Assembly: GCA_965112735.1 (NCBI GenBank)
Contig: OZ218953.1
Location: forward strand, 3,782,001-3,846,000
Source of the DNA: Phaeosaccion multiseriatum
Lineage: Eukaryota > Ochrophyta, other classes
Reading direction: 5' to 3'
DNA: 64,000 bases
The notes beneath the pieces are model-generated. The model made no database searches. It saw only the letters and a program-made list of their open reading frames with translations, and was not told the origin of the DNA. Within the stretch, counting starts at the first letter, position 1. Each line of letters starts with the position of its first letter. The translations under genes and the position numbers were made by a program. This document shows, in pieces, positions 9,535-21,853 of this stretch.

Positions 9535-12500
9535 ATGGCCCTCCCGCGAGGCCTTTTTAGGCGGCTACCGTCACTGCTTTCACACTTGCTAGTGTTCTCA
9601 CTCTCCGCGGCTCTGTCTTCGAGCCACTCTCAGCTGCAGCAGGAGCTCCGCCTCGTGGAACAAAACCAGGATGAGGGGGGGGTGAATAAAGCGTTCCCCC
9701 TGGAAGAGCGGGTGCTGATGGCAACACGAGAGAGCGCTCTGTGGGGTGGAAGACTCCCCCACGGCTGGGCCAGAGCAACAGAGGGCGATGAGGAGAGCGA
9801 TGCGGCAGAAAAACTCCACTTCAAGCTTCACTTGCCTCAATGCAACCTCGATGTGCTAGAGAAGACCGCGAACGAAGTGAGCGATCCCGAGAACCGCAAA
9901 CGCTACGGGAAATACCTCACAGCTTCGCAAGTGTGCGCCATCGTGGAGTGCCCCGCCGAAGGCAGCACTGCGCACACCGGCGGGTGAGTCAGTGAGTGAG
10001 CGAAGCGAGGTTGCCTCTTTCCATGTGAAAGAGAAAGGTACGCGAGAGCCTGTTCGTTGTTTCCTCGCCCTCATGCCTCTATTCTCTTCCACATGCCTTG
10101 AACACTTGCCGGTTGCAGCGAAGAGCGGAGCCGGCGGGCGGAGGCCGTCGAAGCGGTGCGGGAGTGGGTAGGAGAAGGCAGGGATGGCGCCTCAAGTCAC
10201 GGAGATGCGAGCCACGTGGTAGTGGAGGGCTGTGACCACATCGCCCTGTCTATACCGCTGTCGATGGCGAGGCGCCTCTTCCCTGAGACTGACTTCGCCG
10301 TGTACCAGCGCAGCGGCGGTACCAGGTGCGTGAGGTTCCCTCTGGCGAAACAAGAGATATGTCCTCGTCCTCCGTGCTCGTTTGCGGTAAGGCTCGCCTC
10401 GCCTGGTCCACTCCATCGAGCCTAACTGCTCTCTGTTCCGGTGCCCCAAACTCTCCCTCTCTCTCTCTCTCATTTCGAAGCCGAAAAGAGGAGCGCCTGG
10501 TGAGGGCGACTGGGGACGTGAAGCTTCCCCAGGCCGTCCAGCAGCACGTTCAGCTGCTCACAGGCCTCACCGAGCTTCTCCCAAATACCAAGTACGGCAG
10601 CGGCGGCAGGAGCAGCAGGAGGGTGGTGGGGGCGAGAGGGTCGGCGGTGGAAGCAGCGGAAGAAGCAGCAGCGGACAACGTGTCAAACTTTACACAGACT
10701 CTCGTCACGCCTCGCACCATCCGGCAGCTGTACAACATCCCAGCGCACGAGCAAGGGAGCGGCTGGGAAGATGATGTTCATGGCAAGGGAGGGCCCAGGC
10801 TGGTCACATCCAACAAACAGGGGGTTGTGGCCTTTGATGACTTTTACACGCAGTCGGACCTCTGCAGCGCCTATAACCTCCTGGCCGGAGATGATGTGTG
10901 GCTCAACAGCCCCCAAGTCAGCTACAGTGGGCCTGGCTTTGACGCTGAAGCAGACGAGGCGGAGAGCGACTTAGACACCCAGTACATCACAACAGTAGCA
11001 GCAGGGTAAGACTGGGGTGGGGGTGGAGGGTGAGGGTGAGGGTGAGGACTCTCTTTCGAAGTGTCTTAGGCTCCACGCTTGAAGCAAGGAGTGCACATGA
11101 TGCTCACTCTTGTGTAGCGCCCCGCCGAAAGATTGAGCTTGCCCCTGTCCGTGCCCCGTTGTTGCCGTTTTGCAGAGTGCCCACTGCTTTTGTGAATCAT
11201 GACGAGAGCCAATGGATACTAGACTGGGCCCAGGTGAGCGGAGGGAGGGACACGAGAGGTCAAACTGTCGCCGACCCGCTGCTGCTGCTCCTCTGTCAAT
11301 CAATGCTTTAATGGGGGAAAGGGGAGTCGGGACGGAAAGGCTGGATATGGAAAGAAGCACACGAGCCGCGCAGGAGAAGAAGGACGCGACGGGTCGAACT
11401 CGTGTTACGTACGTGTTACGTAGAGGCCTCACTGTAGTCTACCTCCTGCACCTCACCGCTGCGAGTAGCCACGTGCTCGACCCCAACACCTTACCTTCTC
11501 CACCTCACCGCTGCTTCTCCTCTGTCTCGGTGCCGCCCTCCCCCCCCCCCCCGTGCTCTCCTGCTGTAGGACGCTTCCTCAACCCTCGCCCCGGATCAAG
11601 GCGGACCTTTGGTGCGCGTGTGTATATTCCCTGACTGCAGGCCAAAATGAGTTCCTTCAGACTAACCCCCCCCGCCCCGCGCTACACTCTGTACTCTGCG
11701 TGCAGGTTTGGAGTATCTCCTATGGCTTCCCAGAGGAGTGGCAGTGCTCCATTGCAGGTGACGTGAGCATATACACACATACGTATATATGTATATATAT
11801 ATGTATATATGTATATGTATGTATATGTATATATGTTTTTGTGACGCACGCATGGACGCATGCCCCTGCCGGCCGTCTGCCGTTGTAACTTGTCAGGAGA
11901 GGGTGGTGCGGGGCAGGAGCTGTGCGCCTCTGCCGCCCGAGGCTACGACCCCACCGTGTATCTCGATCGCACCAACGTGGAGGTGAGCAGGCCCGCTTCT
12001 CCCTCGAGTCGGCTGGTTTATGAAAAGCACTCTTCCTCTAGATAGACCCCGCGTGCCCATCTTCTTTCGGCCGCTCTGTTTGTGCTCTGCCCTGCCCTGT
12101 ATCCTGTGCGCCCTCGAATGGGATGTCTACGGATGCCTACGGATGCATACAAGCCGCGACGCGTGCACCCACCCTGCGCGAACTTAGCTCTCTCACCCCC
12201 CTTGCGCCCGACCTGTCTGTTTCCTCTTGACCCGCTCCTCAGCTGATGAAGCTCGCCGCCCTCGGAACCACCGTAATCGTGGCCAGCGGGGACGATGGCA
12301 GCGTCGGCTTTGGGGCCACATGCCCGCTGGACCCCACGCTGCCTGTGGATATTAGGTGCGGGCACACAAACACGCCTTGTCTGCCCCATGAGTTATGAGT
12401 TGAGCTGCAGTTGTGTGTACTGTTCCCTAACTTGCCTTGTATCCTGCCGTCTGTGCCCCCCCCCCCCCCCCTCTCTCTCTCTCTCTCTCTTTGTGTGTGT

Positions 12501-12957
12501 GCCACCCCATTTTGCCTCGATTTGTGTTCCCAAGCGGGTCTCGTCTGCTGGAAAACGCGTGCCCTTTTGAGGAGGTCGAGGACTGCCGCTGTGCTTCGTT
12601 TGCCCTCCGCCTTGTGGGGGCACCTCAGAACGGCACCAGTGGGGGCAACTCATCCACCAACTCCTCCTTCTCTGACAACTTTAGCAGCAGCAGCAGCAGC
12701 GATGACCCCGAAGCGCTGTACACGTGCATCCTCCCGCTAGGCCTGGCGACGGCGCAGATGGGAGTCCCGGATGTGGAGGGTGGGCAGTGCGCAGAGGTGA
12801 GGACAAAGAAGGCTTGCGTGCTGACATGTAGCTGCCTTTGTCCTTTGTTATATTATGTAGATTTTTCGCAAGGAATGCTCCCTCCTCTCCCTTACTACGC
12901 CCTGCACCGATGCACTGAGACAGCACCCCGCCCTCTCCCGCCCATCACTACCGTCTC

Positions 12958-12996
<39 letters not shown>

Positions 12997-13010
12997 GTCT
13001 CTTTCTCACA

Positions 13011-13054
<44 letters not shown>

Positions 13055-13459
13055 GTCTCTCTCTCTCTGAAGGCGCTCTCTGACGCGTCGTGTGTGGCGC
13101 TGCTGGAGGGAATGGAGGGAATGGACGGCCTCGACAACAACGCCCAGGGAGAAGAGTGTCGTACTGCATTCAACGTCAGCACGTTCAGGTGAGTAGTAGT
13201 GGTGACACATTGCTGATCCTGCTGCTCCACTCCTGCACGCGCTCCTGCTCCGCTCAGTAAGTGGTATGGTCTCCCTCGGCGACTCACAGAGGGTGTTTCG
13301 ATTCTTCTCCCCCCGTCTCTCCCTCCTGTGGCGTTGTGCAGCTTCTACTCGGACTGCGCTTGCGAGGCGGTTCCTCCCGTGTCTCTCGGCAATTGCACCC
13401 TTTCCGGGTACTGGTGGGGCAAAGGCAACAGAAGTGGGAGTGCACCACCGCCGCCGCCG

Positions 13460-13492
<33 letters not shown>

Positions 13493-15779
13493 GGAGGCGA
13501 TGGGAAGGCGTGGGGCTTCAAATCCGCGTTCACCCCGGATTTTCCCGCTAGCAGTCCTTGGGTCACCTCGGTGGGAGCCACTCAGGTGAGAGAGCAGGGC
13601 TGACCGGCTGCAACGGTTGCGGCAGAGCTTGGCCCCGAGCTAAATGGGTGCTCTCACATAACTGTCTTTGTTCGGGGTTTTGTTGGGGGGTGTTGGCGTG
13701 GTGGTGGCTGACTGCCTCTCTCTTGTTGTTTCACTGTTGGCAACGTGTTGATGGGCCATGGCTTACTCAGGTGGCGTGGAACCTCCAGCAGTCGTGTGGG
13801 CAGGCCTCGCTGCTAAGGCCGGAGGAAGGCAGGCAGGGGGCGGAGACGGCCGTGAACAAGTGGACGGGCAAGTACGACGCGGGGGGAGGCTTCAGCAACT
13901 ACTTCGCGGCCAGAGCCTGGCAGAGGTATGTATTCATGTTTGCCGAGCAACAGGCAGGGAAGGAAGGGGAGGAAGGGGGTGTTCTCGTAGGGAAGCCATG
14001 CTTTGCCTGCCTGCCTGCACTACTCCTCCCAGACCCAGGGGTGCTCATGACTTCCCCCCCTGGTGATCCACCCTCCGCGCGTGCCCTTTTGGCCCCTGAT
14101 GGTAGGGATGAAGTGGCAGCATATGTGCAGACAGGAAAGGCCCCTCCTGAGGGCAGCTTCAACGCAAGCAACAGAGGCTATCCGGATATTTCCGCCGTGG
14201 GCCACAATTTCGGTGAGTGAGTGAGTGAGTGAGAGAGAGAGAGAGTCTTTGTCGGGAACATGGCGTTGGTATGCGTTTCCTGGGTTGCCTGTTTTGAGCA
14301 CGCGACAGCAATGACGCGCTTCACCTTCGTCACGGGAGAGCAAGTTTATCAGACAGGGCGGGCGCTTGAAGAGATGCATCGGCAAATTGGAATCGCGTGT
14401 CATCAGTTGGGCCTCCCTCTTGTCGCGTCTTCATTTGCTTGCTCTTGTGAACCTCGTGCCCGCCCGCCCTCCCGCCCCCCCCCTCTCCTTCTCCGCGTGT
14501 ACATAGTGGTAATGGTCGAGGGAGCCGTCCGGACTGTGGACGGTACCTCCGCGTCAGCCCCGGTCGTGGCCGCGATGATCTCGCTGCTAAACGAGCGGCG
14601 GCTGGTGGATGGGGACCCCCCTCTCGGCCACCTCAACCCGCTGCTCTACAAAATGGCCAGGGAGGATGACACAGTCTTTCGAAAGGTTCGGTTCGGTTCG
14701 GTTCCGTCGTGTGAAGGTGGCCTCATGTGTGACGTACTCCTCTTGTGCTCAGTTGTGGCGCTGTCGCTTCCTCAGTCCCCCAGCTTGCTTACGTCTCCCT
14801 CTATCGGTGTGTCTGTGTGTGTGTTTATATCATTTGCTCTCTCTCTACACTCGTATGCTGCCTGCTGCCGTTACAGATTTCCCCACAGACGTACGACTTG
14901 ACAGGCACGGCTGTTGCAGACAGGTTGCGGCGAGACTCACTCACGGTGGGGGATAACTCGTGCTCGCGGTTCGGCTGCTGTAGCATAGGGTATGAGGGCA
15001 CTGAGAGGTGGGTGAGGAAACGTGCGAACTTTTGACTCTGTCTGGGTGGGGGGGTGGGGGTAGAGGATGGCGACCTGGAGCGTGGAAGGAGGCGGGTTGA
15101 GGGGAAGGATTGCACGCACAGCAGGCGGTCCTTTTCGTTGCGCTTTCATGCCAAATGCCGCCAATGCCAATGGTCCCCTCCCTCCCATCTCCGTGAACGC
15201 TTTGTGTGTTTGTGTCGCCTCTTGACTCTTGACAGCGGCTGGGACGCTGTGACCGGCCTTGGCGTAATCGACTACTCAGCGTTTGCAGCCTACTTGAAGC
15301 TTGGAGGAGGGGGAGGAGGCGGGGCGGGGAGCGATGGCAAGCCGAGTCGAGTGAGGGAAGCCGCCTACGTCATCTCGGTGGTGTGCCTCACTCTACTCGT
15401 GCTGATGGCCGTCCTGTACGTTGTCTACTCCATAAGGCCCAAATACGGAGGCCTCCGCCCCCCACAGCGGCACTCCGACTCCGACGGTGGCATCGTTGGC
15501 AGCGGTGGTGGTGGCAGGTTTGGGCTCCCCCGCTGGGGTGCAAGGCGGGGCGGTGGGGGTGACGCTGGGCCCGAGAGAAGAGGCGTGCTCACCGAGATGA
15601 TTGCGGAAAGGGGGGGCGGCGCTGGTGCTGGTGGCTACGGCTACGAGGAGGAGGACGAGGCTTCGTATCAGCTGCTGGAGGGCGAGGGGGGGGGGGGCGG
15701 AGAGGGAGGGAGGGGCGGACAAGAGGGAGGAGGGGCTTCGAGGGCCGCCGCAGGTGAAGGGCTGAGAACAAGTTTGTAG
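9535..15779 (+). CDS. Sedolisin (S53) / tripeptidyl-peptidase I-like membrane protease
   Basis: Fifteen exons: 9535-9983, 10119-10325, 10481-11005, 11176-11233, 11706-11757, 11897-11982, 12243-12355, 12535-12796, 13073-13188, 13342-13585, 13771-13925, 14106-14212, 14507-14685, 14877-15007, 15236-15779; about 1075 residues, all phases consistent. A signal peptide begins at 9535 (an in-frame ATG lies at 9439). The activation prodomain includes VSDPENRKRYGKYL. Catalytic residues are Glu380 and Asp384 in ESDLDTQYI, oxyanion Asp476 in SGDDG, and Ser806 in GTSASAP; the calcium-site region GWDAVTGLG follows. Cys-rich, Ser/Asn-rich and poly-Gln inserts interrupt the catalytic domain. Unlike lysosomal TPP1, the protein continues into a transmembrane helix and a Gly-rich cytosolic tail. 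Likely an acid peptidase of vacuole or surface membrane. Confidence 0.9.
12953..13070. repeat. CT-rich microsatellite at a 3' splice site
   Basis: Imperfect CT repeat ending immediately before the AG acceptor of the sedolisin exon that starts at 13073, so it serves as an extended polypyrimidine tract. Confidence 0.85.
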
Positions 15780-16157
15780 TGCAGTGCTTGGGCTTCCTCT
15801 CCTTTGCCGACTCAATCGTGCTGTCCCCTCTGCATGAATGGATAAAAAATATGTTGATTGATAGATAGATGGTGTGGTTAGTTGCTTCGGGCTTGTGGCC
15901 CGAAGCGTTGTAAGTACTTAGGGGTGTGTTACGAGTACATTATGAGGAGAGACAAAATGGTTTACAGTGTAGTATTATAAGGACACCATTCATACATAAG
16001 CTTACTTTTGTTTTCAAAATTGTTGGATAGAATGAGGAGAGAAAGAGAGAGTCGCCTATCGCTTTGGGGACCTGCTGCTGCCCCATACTTAGTACTACTT
16101 CGTACATCAGTACATCTATTTGGAGAGTTGAAAGCGCCACACAAAGCAAAGCGACAC
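15780..16157. other. Convergent intergenic spacer
   Basis: A/T-richer than the surroundings. It lies between the sedolisin stop and the carnitine acyltransferase stop and likely holds both 3' UTRs. No gene seen. Confidence 0.45.
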
Positions 16158-17315
16158 CTACTCCTGCCTCGCTGCTTCGAAAATCCTTTGCATCTCTCGC
16201 AGGGCGTCCTCAATCCCGCGCACGAGAGCAGGCCCGTCCGTGGCTCTTCCGCTTGCGAAGGAGGTCACAGGGGCGGTGACAGTTTCATCGTGCACCACGT
16301 AGCCCAAACCGTAACCGTCCCCCGTGACAGGCCCAAAGCCGAACTGCTCCAGACAGGGCACGGACAGATTGCTGGTAGACATGAGCCAGGTGCTACTTTG
16401 GCCGAAGAGAGGGTGCGAGAAGAAGGCGTCTCCTAGCCTCGGGCCCTCCCCCTCCCCCTCCCCCTGCTCCTGCTCCTCTTTCTGTTGCGCAGCTTGGGCA
16501 GCCGTCACTCTGAGCATGGCGAGGTGCCTATCTACACCCTGCCCCTGCTGGGCAAGGAGGGCCAGCTGCACGTGCTTGTTAGCGGCTCGAAGGAGGGCCG
16601 CAGCTTTGGTGTCTGTTGAGCTGCTGCCTGCCTTGCCCAACTCAAGCACCGCGTCGGCCATCTCTGTGGAACACGTACGTATGACCTGAAATTGGGGTTG
16701 ATTGGGGATTGAAGGGGGGGGGGGGGGTGGAGGATAGAGGAGGGGCGTACTCTGAGTGTGGGTGAAGCCGCAAGCCTGCCCATACTTACGTCTATATAGA
16801 TATACGATCGTATCCGCGATGAACATTATGTTATGCCTGTGTGCCTGCCTTCGCCCCCACCCTAAGAGAAGGAGAGAGGGAGCGGGCAAGCAAGCAAGCA
16901 AGCTCTGTTGGCTCACTCACTCACTTACCTCCGTCCTGCCGTGCCGGAAGCGGCTCGTGGCGCAGCTCTCGTACGTGGGTGCCATGCGGCCGTGCAGCCG
17001 CAGGTAGGCGGTGTGGAAGGCGAGTTGGCACACCGCATCGGGACTCATCTTCCACTTCTTCATGGCTCCTGTCAGGACCAAAAAGGAGGACACGGGACAC
17101 AAGAGACAAGAGAAGAGGGGCGGGGCAAGGGGAAAGCAGCGAGGGGTAAGTGGGATGACGGAGAGCGCAGAGATTGCGGTCAAAGCTGGTCGCGGATGTG
17201 GAAAATGTGTATCAACAAGGCAGGGACAGACTCACTCGCTGATACCACCGCAACTGAGAAGAGAAAGGGCAAGAGGGCGACGGATGATGAGGGAGTAAGG
17301 AGGGAGCAAACAAAA

Positions 17316-17346
<31 letters not shown>

Positions 17347-17782
17347 CAGAGAGAATAAGGAGGGAGCGCTCTCTCACCTTTCCCGAAGTCCTCAAAGCGG
17401 AGCATGTCTAAGCAGAGGTTGTCGGCGGCGGACTTCTGCGCCTGTTTCGCACCGTCGATCTTGGCTGCCATATCCCGAGAAATGTCCCACTGGAGCGGAT
17501 GTATCATACCCTCCAACTTCTGCCGTTGCTGCTGCTCTGCCTGCCCCTCTTTGCCCTCCTGTCCGCTCTGCATGCGGCGCCAGCAGTAGTCCAGCACGCC
17601 CGTCCAGGTGAGACCGTCCGAGTAGCTGTGCTCCGTGTTGATGGCCACGTTTCCATTGGGCAGCACCAGCACCTGATGAGCATCGAAAAAGCGGTTACGC
17701 CCTGGACAGTCGGAACCCCCGTGCAGAAAGGTCTTGCCCGCCTCCGCCAACCGCCGTGACTCTGAGGAGCCGAGCATCGTCT

Positions 17783-17813
<31 letters not shown>

Positions 17814-19020
17814 GCTGTCCCCATCTAATCCAATGACGAGCAGGGCAGAGGCAACATCCGCTAGGGAGGCGCGATTGACAGCGCTGTGTCCCTCGAGCTC
17901 CTCTCTGGCTGCGGCCCACTCGTCTCGGTCGATGCCGGTCAAGTAGCCCACGAAAGCCGACGACGAGGAGGCCTGGCTGCTGCTACTGCGACTCATGCTG
18001 TTGCCGTTAGAGCGCCTCGGGGCTTCCTCTTGGAGTGCCATGTTTCGCACGACCTCCATGGCGCGGCGAAGCGAGGCTCGGGAGAGGTACTCCCTCCCTC
18101 CTTCCGGCCCAACTCCTTCTTGCTTGAGCACCACATTCAGCCGGAAGAATCTGTTGTTGCAGATGACAATCACATGCTCTGAGTGCGGAGAGTGCACGAG
18201 CTCGTCCCTTCCCCTCCTGGGAATCCTGCTGGTCCCGAGCTGTGAGGCGATGAAGGATACGCAGCTTGCCGTCTTGGGACCGCTGGGCAGCGCAAGGCGC
18301 CCCTCGCGGACCTCGGCTGTCCATTGTAGCCAAGCGTGTACGAAGCCAGAGGCAGCGGTGAGCTGAGCGTCTCCGGAGGTTCCGGAGGAGGAGCCAGGGT
18401 GGTGTGCGTCGTCGGCGCCCTTGATGGCCAGGTAGGGATTGGAGTTGATGGGTAGCGGCCACCGCCCCTCCAGGTACATGTCATCCCAGAAGCGCTGCAC
18501 GTAGCTGTACGGGTAGGAGTGCGGGTCATTCCTATCCTGCGCATCCTGTGCCTGGAGGCGTGCCTGCAGCACGGGGCCGTCACGCTGCAAGAAGGAAGCG
18601 CACACCGCCTCCACTTCTCGGTAGGCTGGAGTGTCCTTCCCTCCCACCAGAGGCTCCAGACTCTGCCATAGGGAGAGGAGGAGACGGGAAAGAATTTTGA
18701 TTGGGGTACTCTGTGAAGGGGTGGGGAAGGGGGAGACCACATCCCCACGAAGACCTTCACCTTCAACCTAAAGCGTTAAGGGCCATATTTTTTACCTGCA
18801 AATATCGCTCGACGGTGTCTTTCAGCGCAGGAATGGGAAGGCTTTCCAAGCCCAGAGGGTTCTTCGACCCAGCTAGCTCTGCAAAGGCGAGAGTACACGA
18901 GCTTGTCCTTCCTTGGGATCCTGCTGCTCCCGAGGATCGGATACTCCTCTTGATAATCCTCCTCACCGAGGAAGAAGGGCGGAGCGGCTTCACGCAGTGG
19001 CGAACAAGTCCGGGATGCAT
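16158..19020 (-). CDS. Carnitine O-acyltransferase (CPT2-like), mitochondrial
   Basis: Exons 18796-19020, 17378-18662, 16929-17068 and 16158-16661 join in phase to about 717 residues. Family signatures in order: [21 protein letters not shown], the catalytic His420 in [20 protein letters not shown], the HGRTE motif, the carnitine-binding STSN and [10 protein letters not shown]. It transfers acyl groups between CoA and carnitine, for fatty-acid import or acetyl shuttling. The N-terminal 40 residues are Arg/Lys/Ser-rich without acidic residues, as in a mitochondrial presequence; an in-frame ATG at 19128 would lengthen it. The C-terminus has no peroxisomal SKL-type signal. Length fits CPT2 better than CPT1, and no paired N-terminal TM helices are seen. 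A Ser-rich insert (about residues 295-378) contains runs of Ser. Confidence 0.9.
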
Positions 19021-19303
19021 GTTTGCCCACCCGCAGCAGCAGGTACGGTGCCAAGTAAGCGGGAGGTTGAGGGAGGGACGGAGCAAAAAGGAAAAAGGAA
19101 CAAGAGAGTGAGGGGATTGTACATTCAAGTGGTCGCCAATTGGGAGGCGTCGGCGGGCGGGTGCGTATCTGCGTATCGCGTGTCCGTCGCCCCGATTTTC
19201 TCTCCATAACCCTCATTTCCTGTATTCCTCCTCCTCCTCCTCCTCCTCCCTCATGAGTGTCCGTATCTTCTGGAGTCTCAGGTGAGGGCCTACTTTCCCT
19301 GTT

Positions 19304-19308
<5 letters not shown>

Positions 19309-19379
<71 letters not shown>
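19309..19379. repeat. CT dinucleotide microsatellite
   Basis: About 35 uninterrupted CT units on the plus strand, upstream of the coding-like fragments of the next locus. Confidence 0.95.
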
Positions 19380-19381
<2 letters not shown>

Positions 19382-19477
19382 CCTCTCTCTCGTGGTGATA
19401 CTCTCAATCGATCCCTATTCTCGCTCATTCTCGCTCACGCCTCCCTCTCCTCCTTTCTTCTTTTGCTTGCCGTGCAG

Positions 19478-20534
19478 CAGGAGGAGGTGGGGCAGAAGGA
19501 AGCTGTGAAGCGTGCCGTGGAATGCCTCGGCGGCATTGTGCCCGGCTTCTTCCACGGCTCTCGGCGGGAATAGACATGACACGCCCGTTCCAGACCCCAT
19601 CGTACCCGAAGATATGTACGGCATTGCCCCCCCTCAGCTCACGCTCTGACTCTGGGCACCTTATTTCCTTCCCGACGACCTTCAGCAGCAACATCAGGCG
19701 TCGTGGGTCCAACAGAAGAATAGACAGAAGCGCAGTGTCTTTTGGAGCCCATCTTCAGCCAAGCTCCGAGCTTTTGCCCTTGATCATTCCGAGCGTCTCG
19801 GCGAAAGCAAGGCGATTGTCCTGGTGCCGTGCCCAGCAGAGACTGAGAAGGGGAAGGAGGGGCCGAGCAGCAAGGTGAGGTTGCGTCTTTTCTTCGTCGC
19901 TGAGTTCAAGGACCTGAGGGAAGGGAGTGTATCGCTTGGTGGAGTGGAGGCCCCCCTCGGTGGAGAGAGGCTGGAGAAAGTCTCCAGTCTCGGAAAGGAG
20001 AACGGGCCCAAAATGGCGTCAGCTCTCCTTGAGCTCCTCAGAGTGGATGACAATCGCTCTCTCTCGTTCGTGAAGCGGCTCGGGCCCAGAGCATGGCGAT
20101 ACATGTCTTCGATGCTGCCTTGGCCCGTCGTGATCGCACCAAGCCGTTCAGTGCCATCGCTGCCGGTGCTTTGAACGCGCGAACATAGGATGTGGGGGTA
20201 AGCGGGCGGGAGGGGCCCAGCCGTGCCAATGTCGAGTCTGGCCTTTACGGCATCACAGATGGCTGCCATGCTGAGCCTCTCGTAATTGAGCAAATGAGGA
20301 GTAGCCCTGATTGGGAGGAAGATGGCATCATCCTCCTTGTCTCTACAGTGCCTTGGTGCGTGTGCTCAGCACATCGTCCAAAAGAAAAAGGCGGGGGAGC
20401 CGAATCACTACGAGTGGTCGCCGGGGCGTCCTCCTCGGTGAAGCAAGGCGGAGTCGACACCCTGCAGCAGGCGGGCATTGAGGTGAGGTACCCAGCTTGC
20501 CCTACGGTAGTAGTAGTAGTAGTAGTAGTAGTAA

Positions 20535-20595
<61 letters not shown>

Positions 20596-21580
20596 GGTGG
20601 TAGTAGTGGTAGTGGTGGTGGTGGTAGTGGTAGTGGTAGTAGTGAGGTGTGGGAAAGCGTGTGCTGGCCTCGCTCTCTTGTCGCCCGCTGACTCACACTC
20701 TCTCTCCTGTTCGCTTCCCACAATAACGCCTGGCTGTGTGTGACCAGGTGACTAAAGATGAGAGTTTTGGTGCCGGCCTTTGTCCTCGCCTGAGGACAGC
20801 CCATGCTGGCTCCATCCAGGGCGCTGCATTCCACCCCCGGGCCCCAAACGGTGCGCGTGGCCAAAGATGGCGCACCGTTACGAATCTTGGACTGCTCCTC
20901 TTCTCTTCGCCACCGACGACTGACCTCCTCCGCCAGAGCCTGCTTCTCACCCTGGCGTTGGCATCGAAGGGACATGGCTCCAGCCTCAAGACTCAGAGAG
21001 AGTGGCAGCCGCGAAGGTTCGCACAGCTGTTCCTCGCGAGCCCCACCGATGCTCTTCGTAGGGACAGATGTGTTGATTGCGGCTGGACGGCGGCGAGACG
21101 TCCATCCGACAGGCTCTTCTTCTGCTGCTACTGATGCTGCTACTGATGCTGCTGCCCGGTCGCTCCCTCTCCGGAATGCGGATGGCTCAAGCGTGGTGGC
21201 TGGCTACCAACCCATGTCGGAACGTAGCTGGTCAGCTGCAGCCTTGGGGCCAGCGGCTTAGAATTGGGACACCATTCCCCTCTTCGTGGGTGGAGGCGGG
21301 TCCCAACCCACCCCCGCAGGTGGTTGTGAATGCGGACAGAAGGATAGAGAGAAAGCGAAGGAGGCTGGAAGGACAGGAGATGCGCAAGGAAGCGGTCCGC
21401 AAGCCTCTGCAGGTGCAGAGGAACAACCTCTATCTCCTGCTCAAAGACCGGGACGAGAAGGCAGGAGGTGAGGGGCAAGGGCAGCAGCAGCAGGTGGACG
21501 CAGGGAACGAAGGGGCACAGCGGATGCTCGAAGGCGCCCGAAAACGTGCAGTAGCACCTGTGTGTTATGTTATCCTCTAA
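19478..21580 (+). pseudogene. Unresolved plus-strand locus, probably decayed gene
   Basis: Several stretches look coding but cannot be joined into one frame. A fragment at 19478-19570 ends at a TAG. Frame changes, and a TGA lies at 19641, before a convincing segment reaching a GT donor at 19875. Another segment shifts frame near 20066 and meets TAG at 20187 before continuing to a GT donor near 20482. A Lys/Arg-rich C-terminal fragment ends at 21580. Some breaks could be introns, but the number of in-frame stops and shifts suggests decay or a locus with unusual splicing. I recognise no family. Its position fits the strand alternation of the window. Confidence 0.3.
20508..20645. repeat. TAG/GTA and GTG trinucleotide repeat
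   Basis: About 30 TAG units pass into TGG/TAG mixtures. It lies just downstream of a possible splice donor at about 20482, so it is probably intronic in the decayed locus. Confidence 0.9.
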
Positions 21581-21853
21581 CCGCATCACCATATCTCTGT
21601 CCTAACCTACTCGCTTCTGCGCCGCCCCCTCCCTCTTTGGATCATCTCCTCGTCCTGCCATGCCATACAAAATCCCAAACTTCCTTTTCTTCTCCCTGTT
21701 CCGGGCCGGGGCAGTGTCGAATCGCGCGTCTCGTGCTGCCTTCGGGCTGGGGACCGCAGCGGAAAGTGTACAATAAGTACAGTAGGTTGGAGAGAAATTA
21801 AAAAAACAAACAACAACAACTGCGAGACGGGATGTAGCACGCGTCTCGACCCT

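Noticed and set aside
20192-20743. Poly-Val, poly-Ser and poly-Thr frames
   Set aside because: The homopolymeric parts are translations of the TAG/GTA repeat. Only the part before about 20485 is protein-like, and it is treated under the decayed locus.
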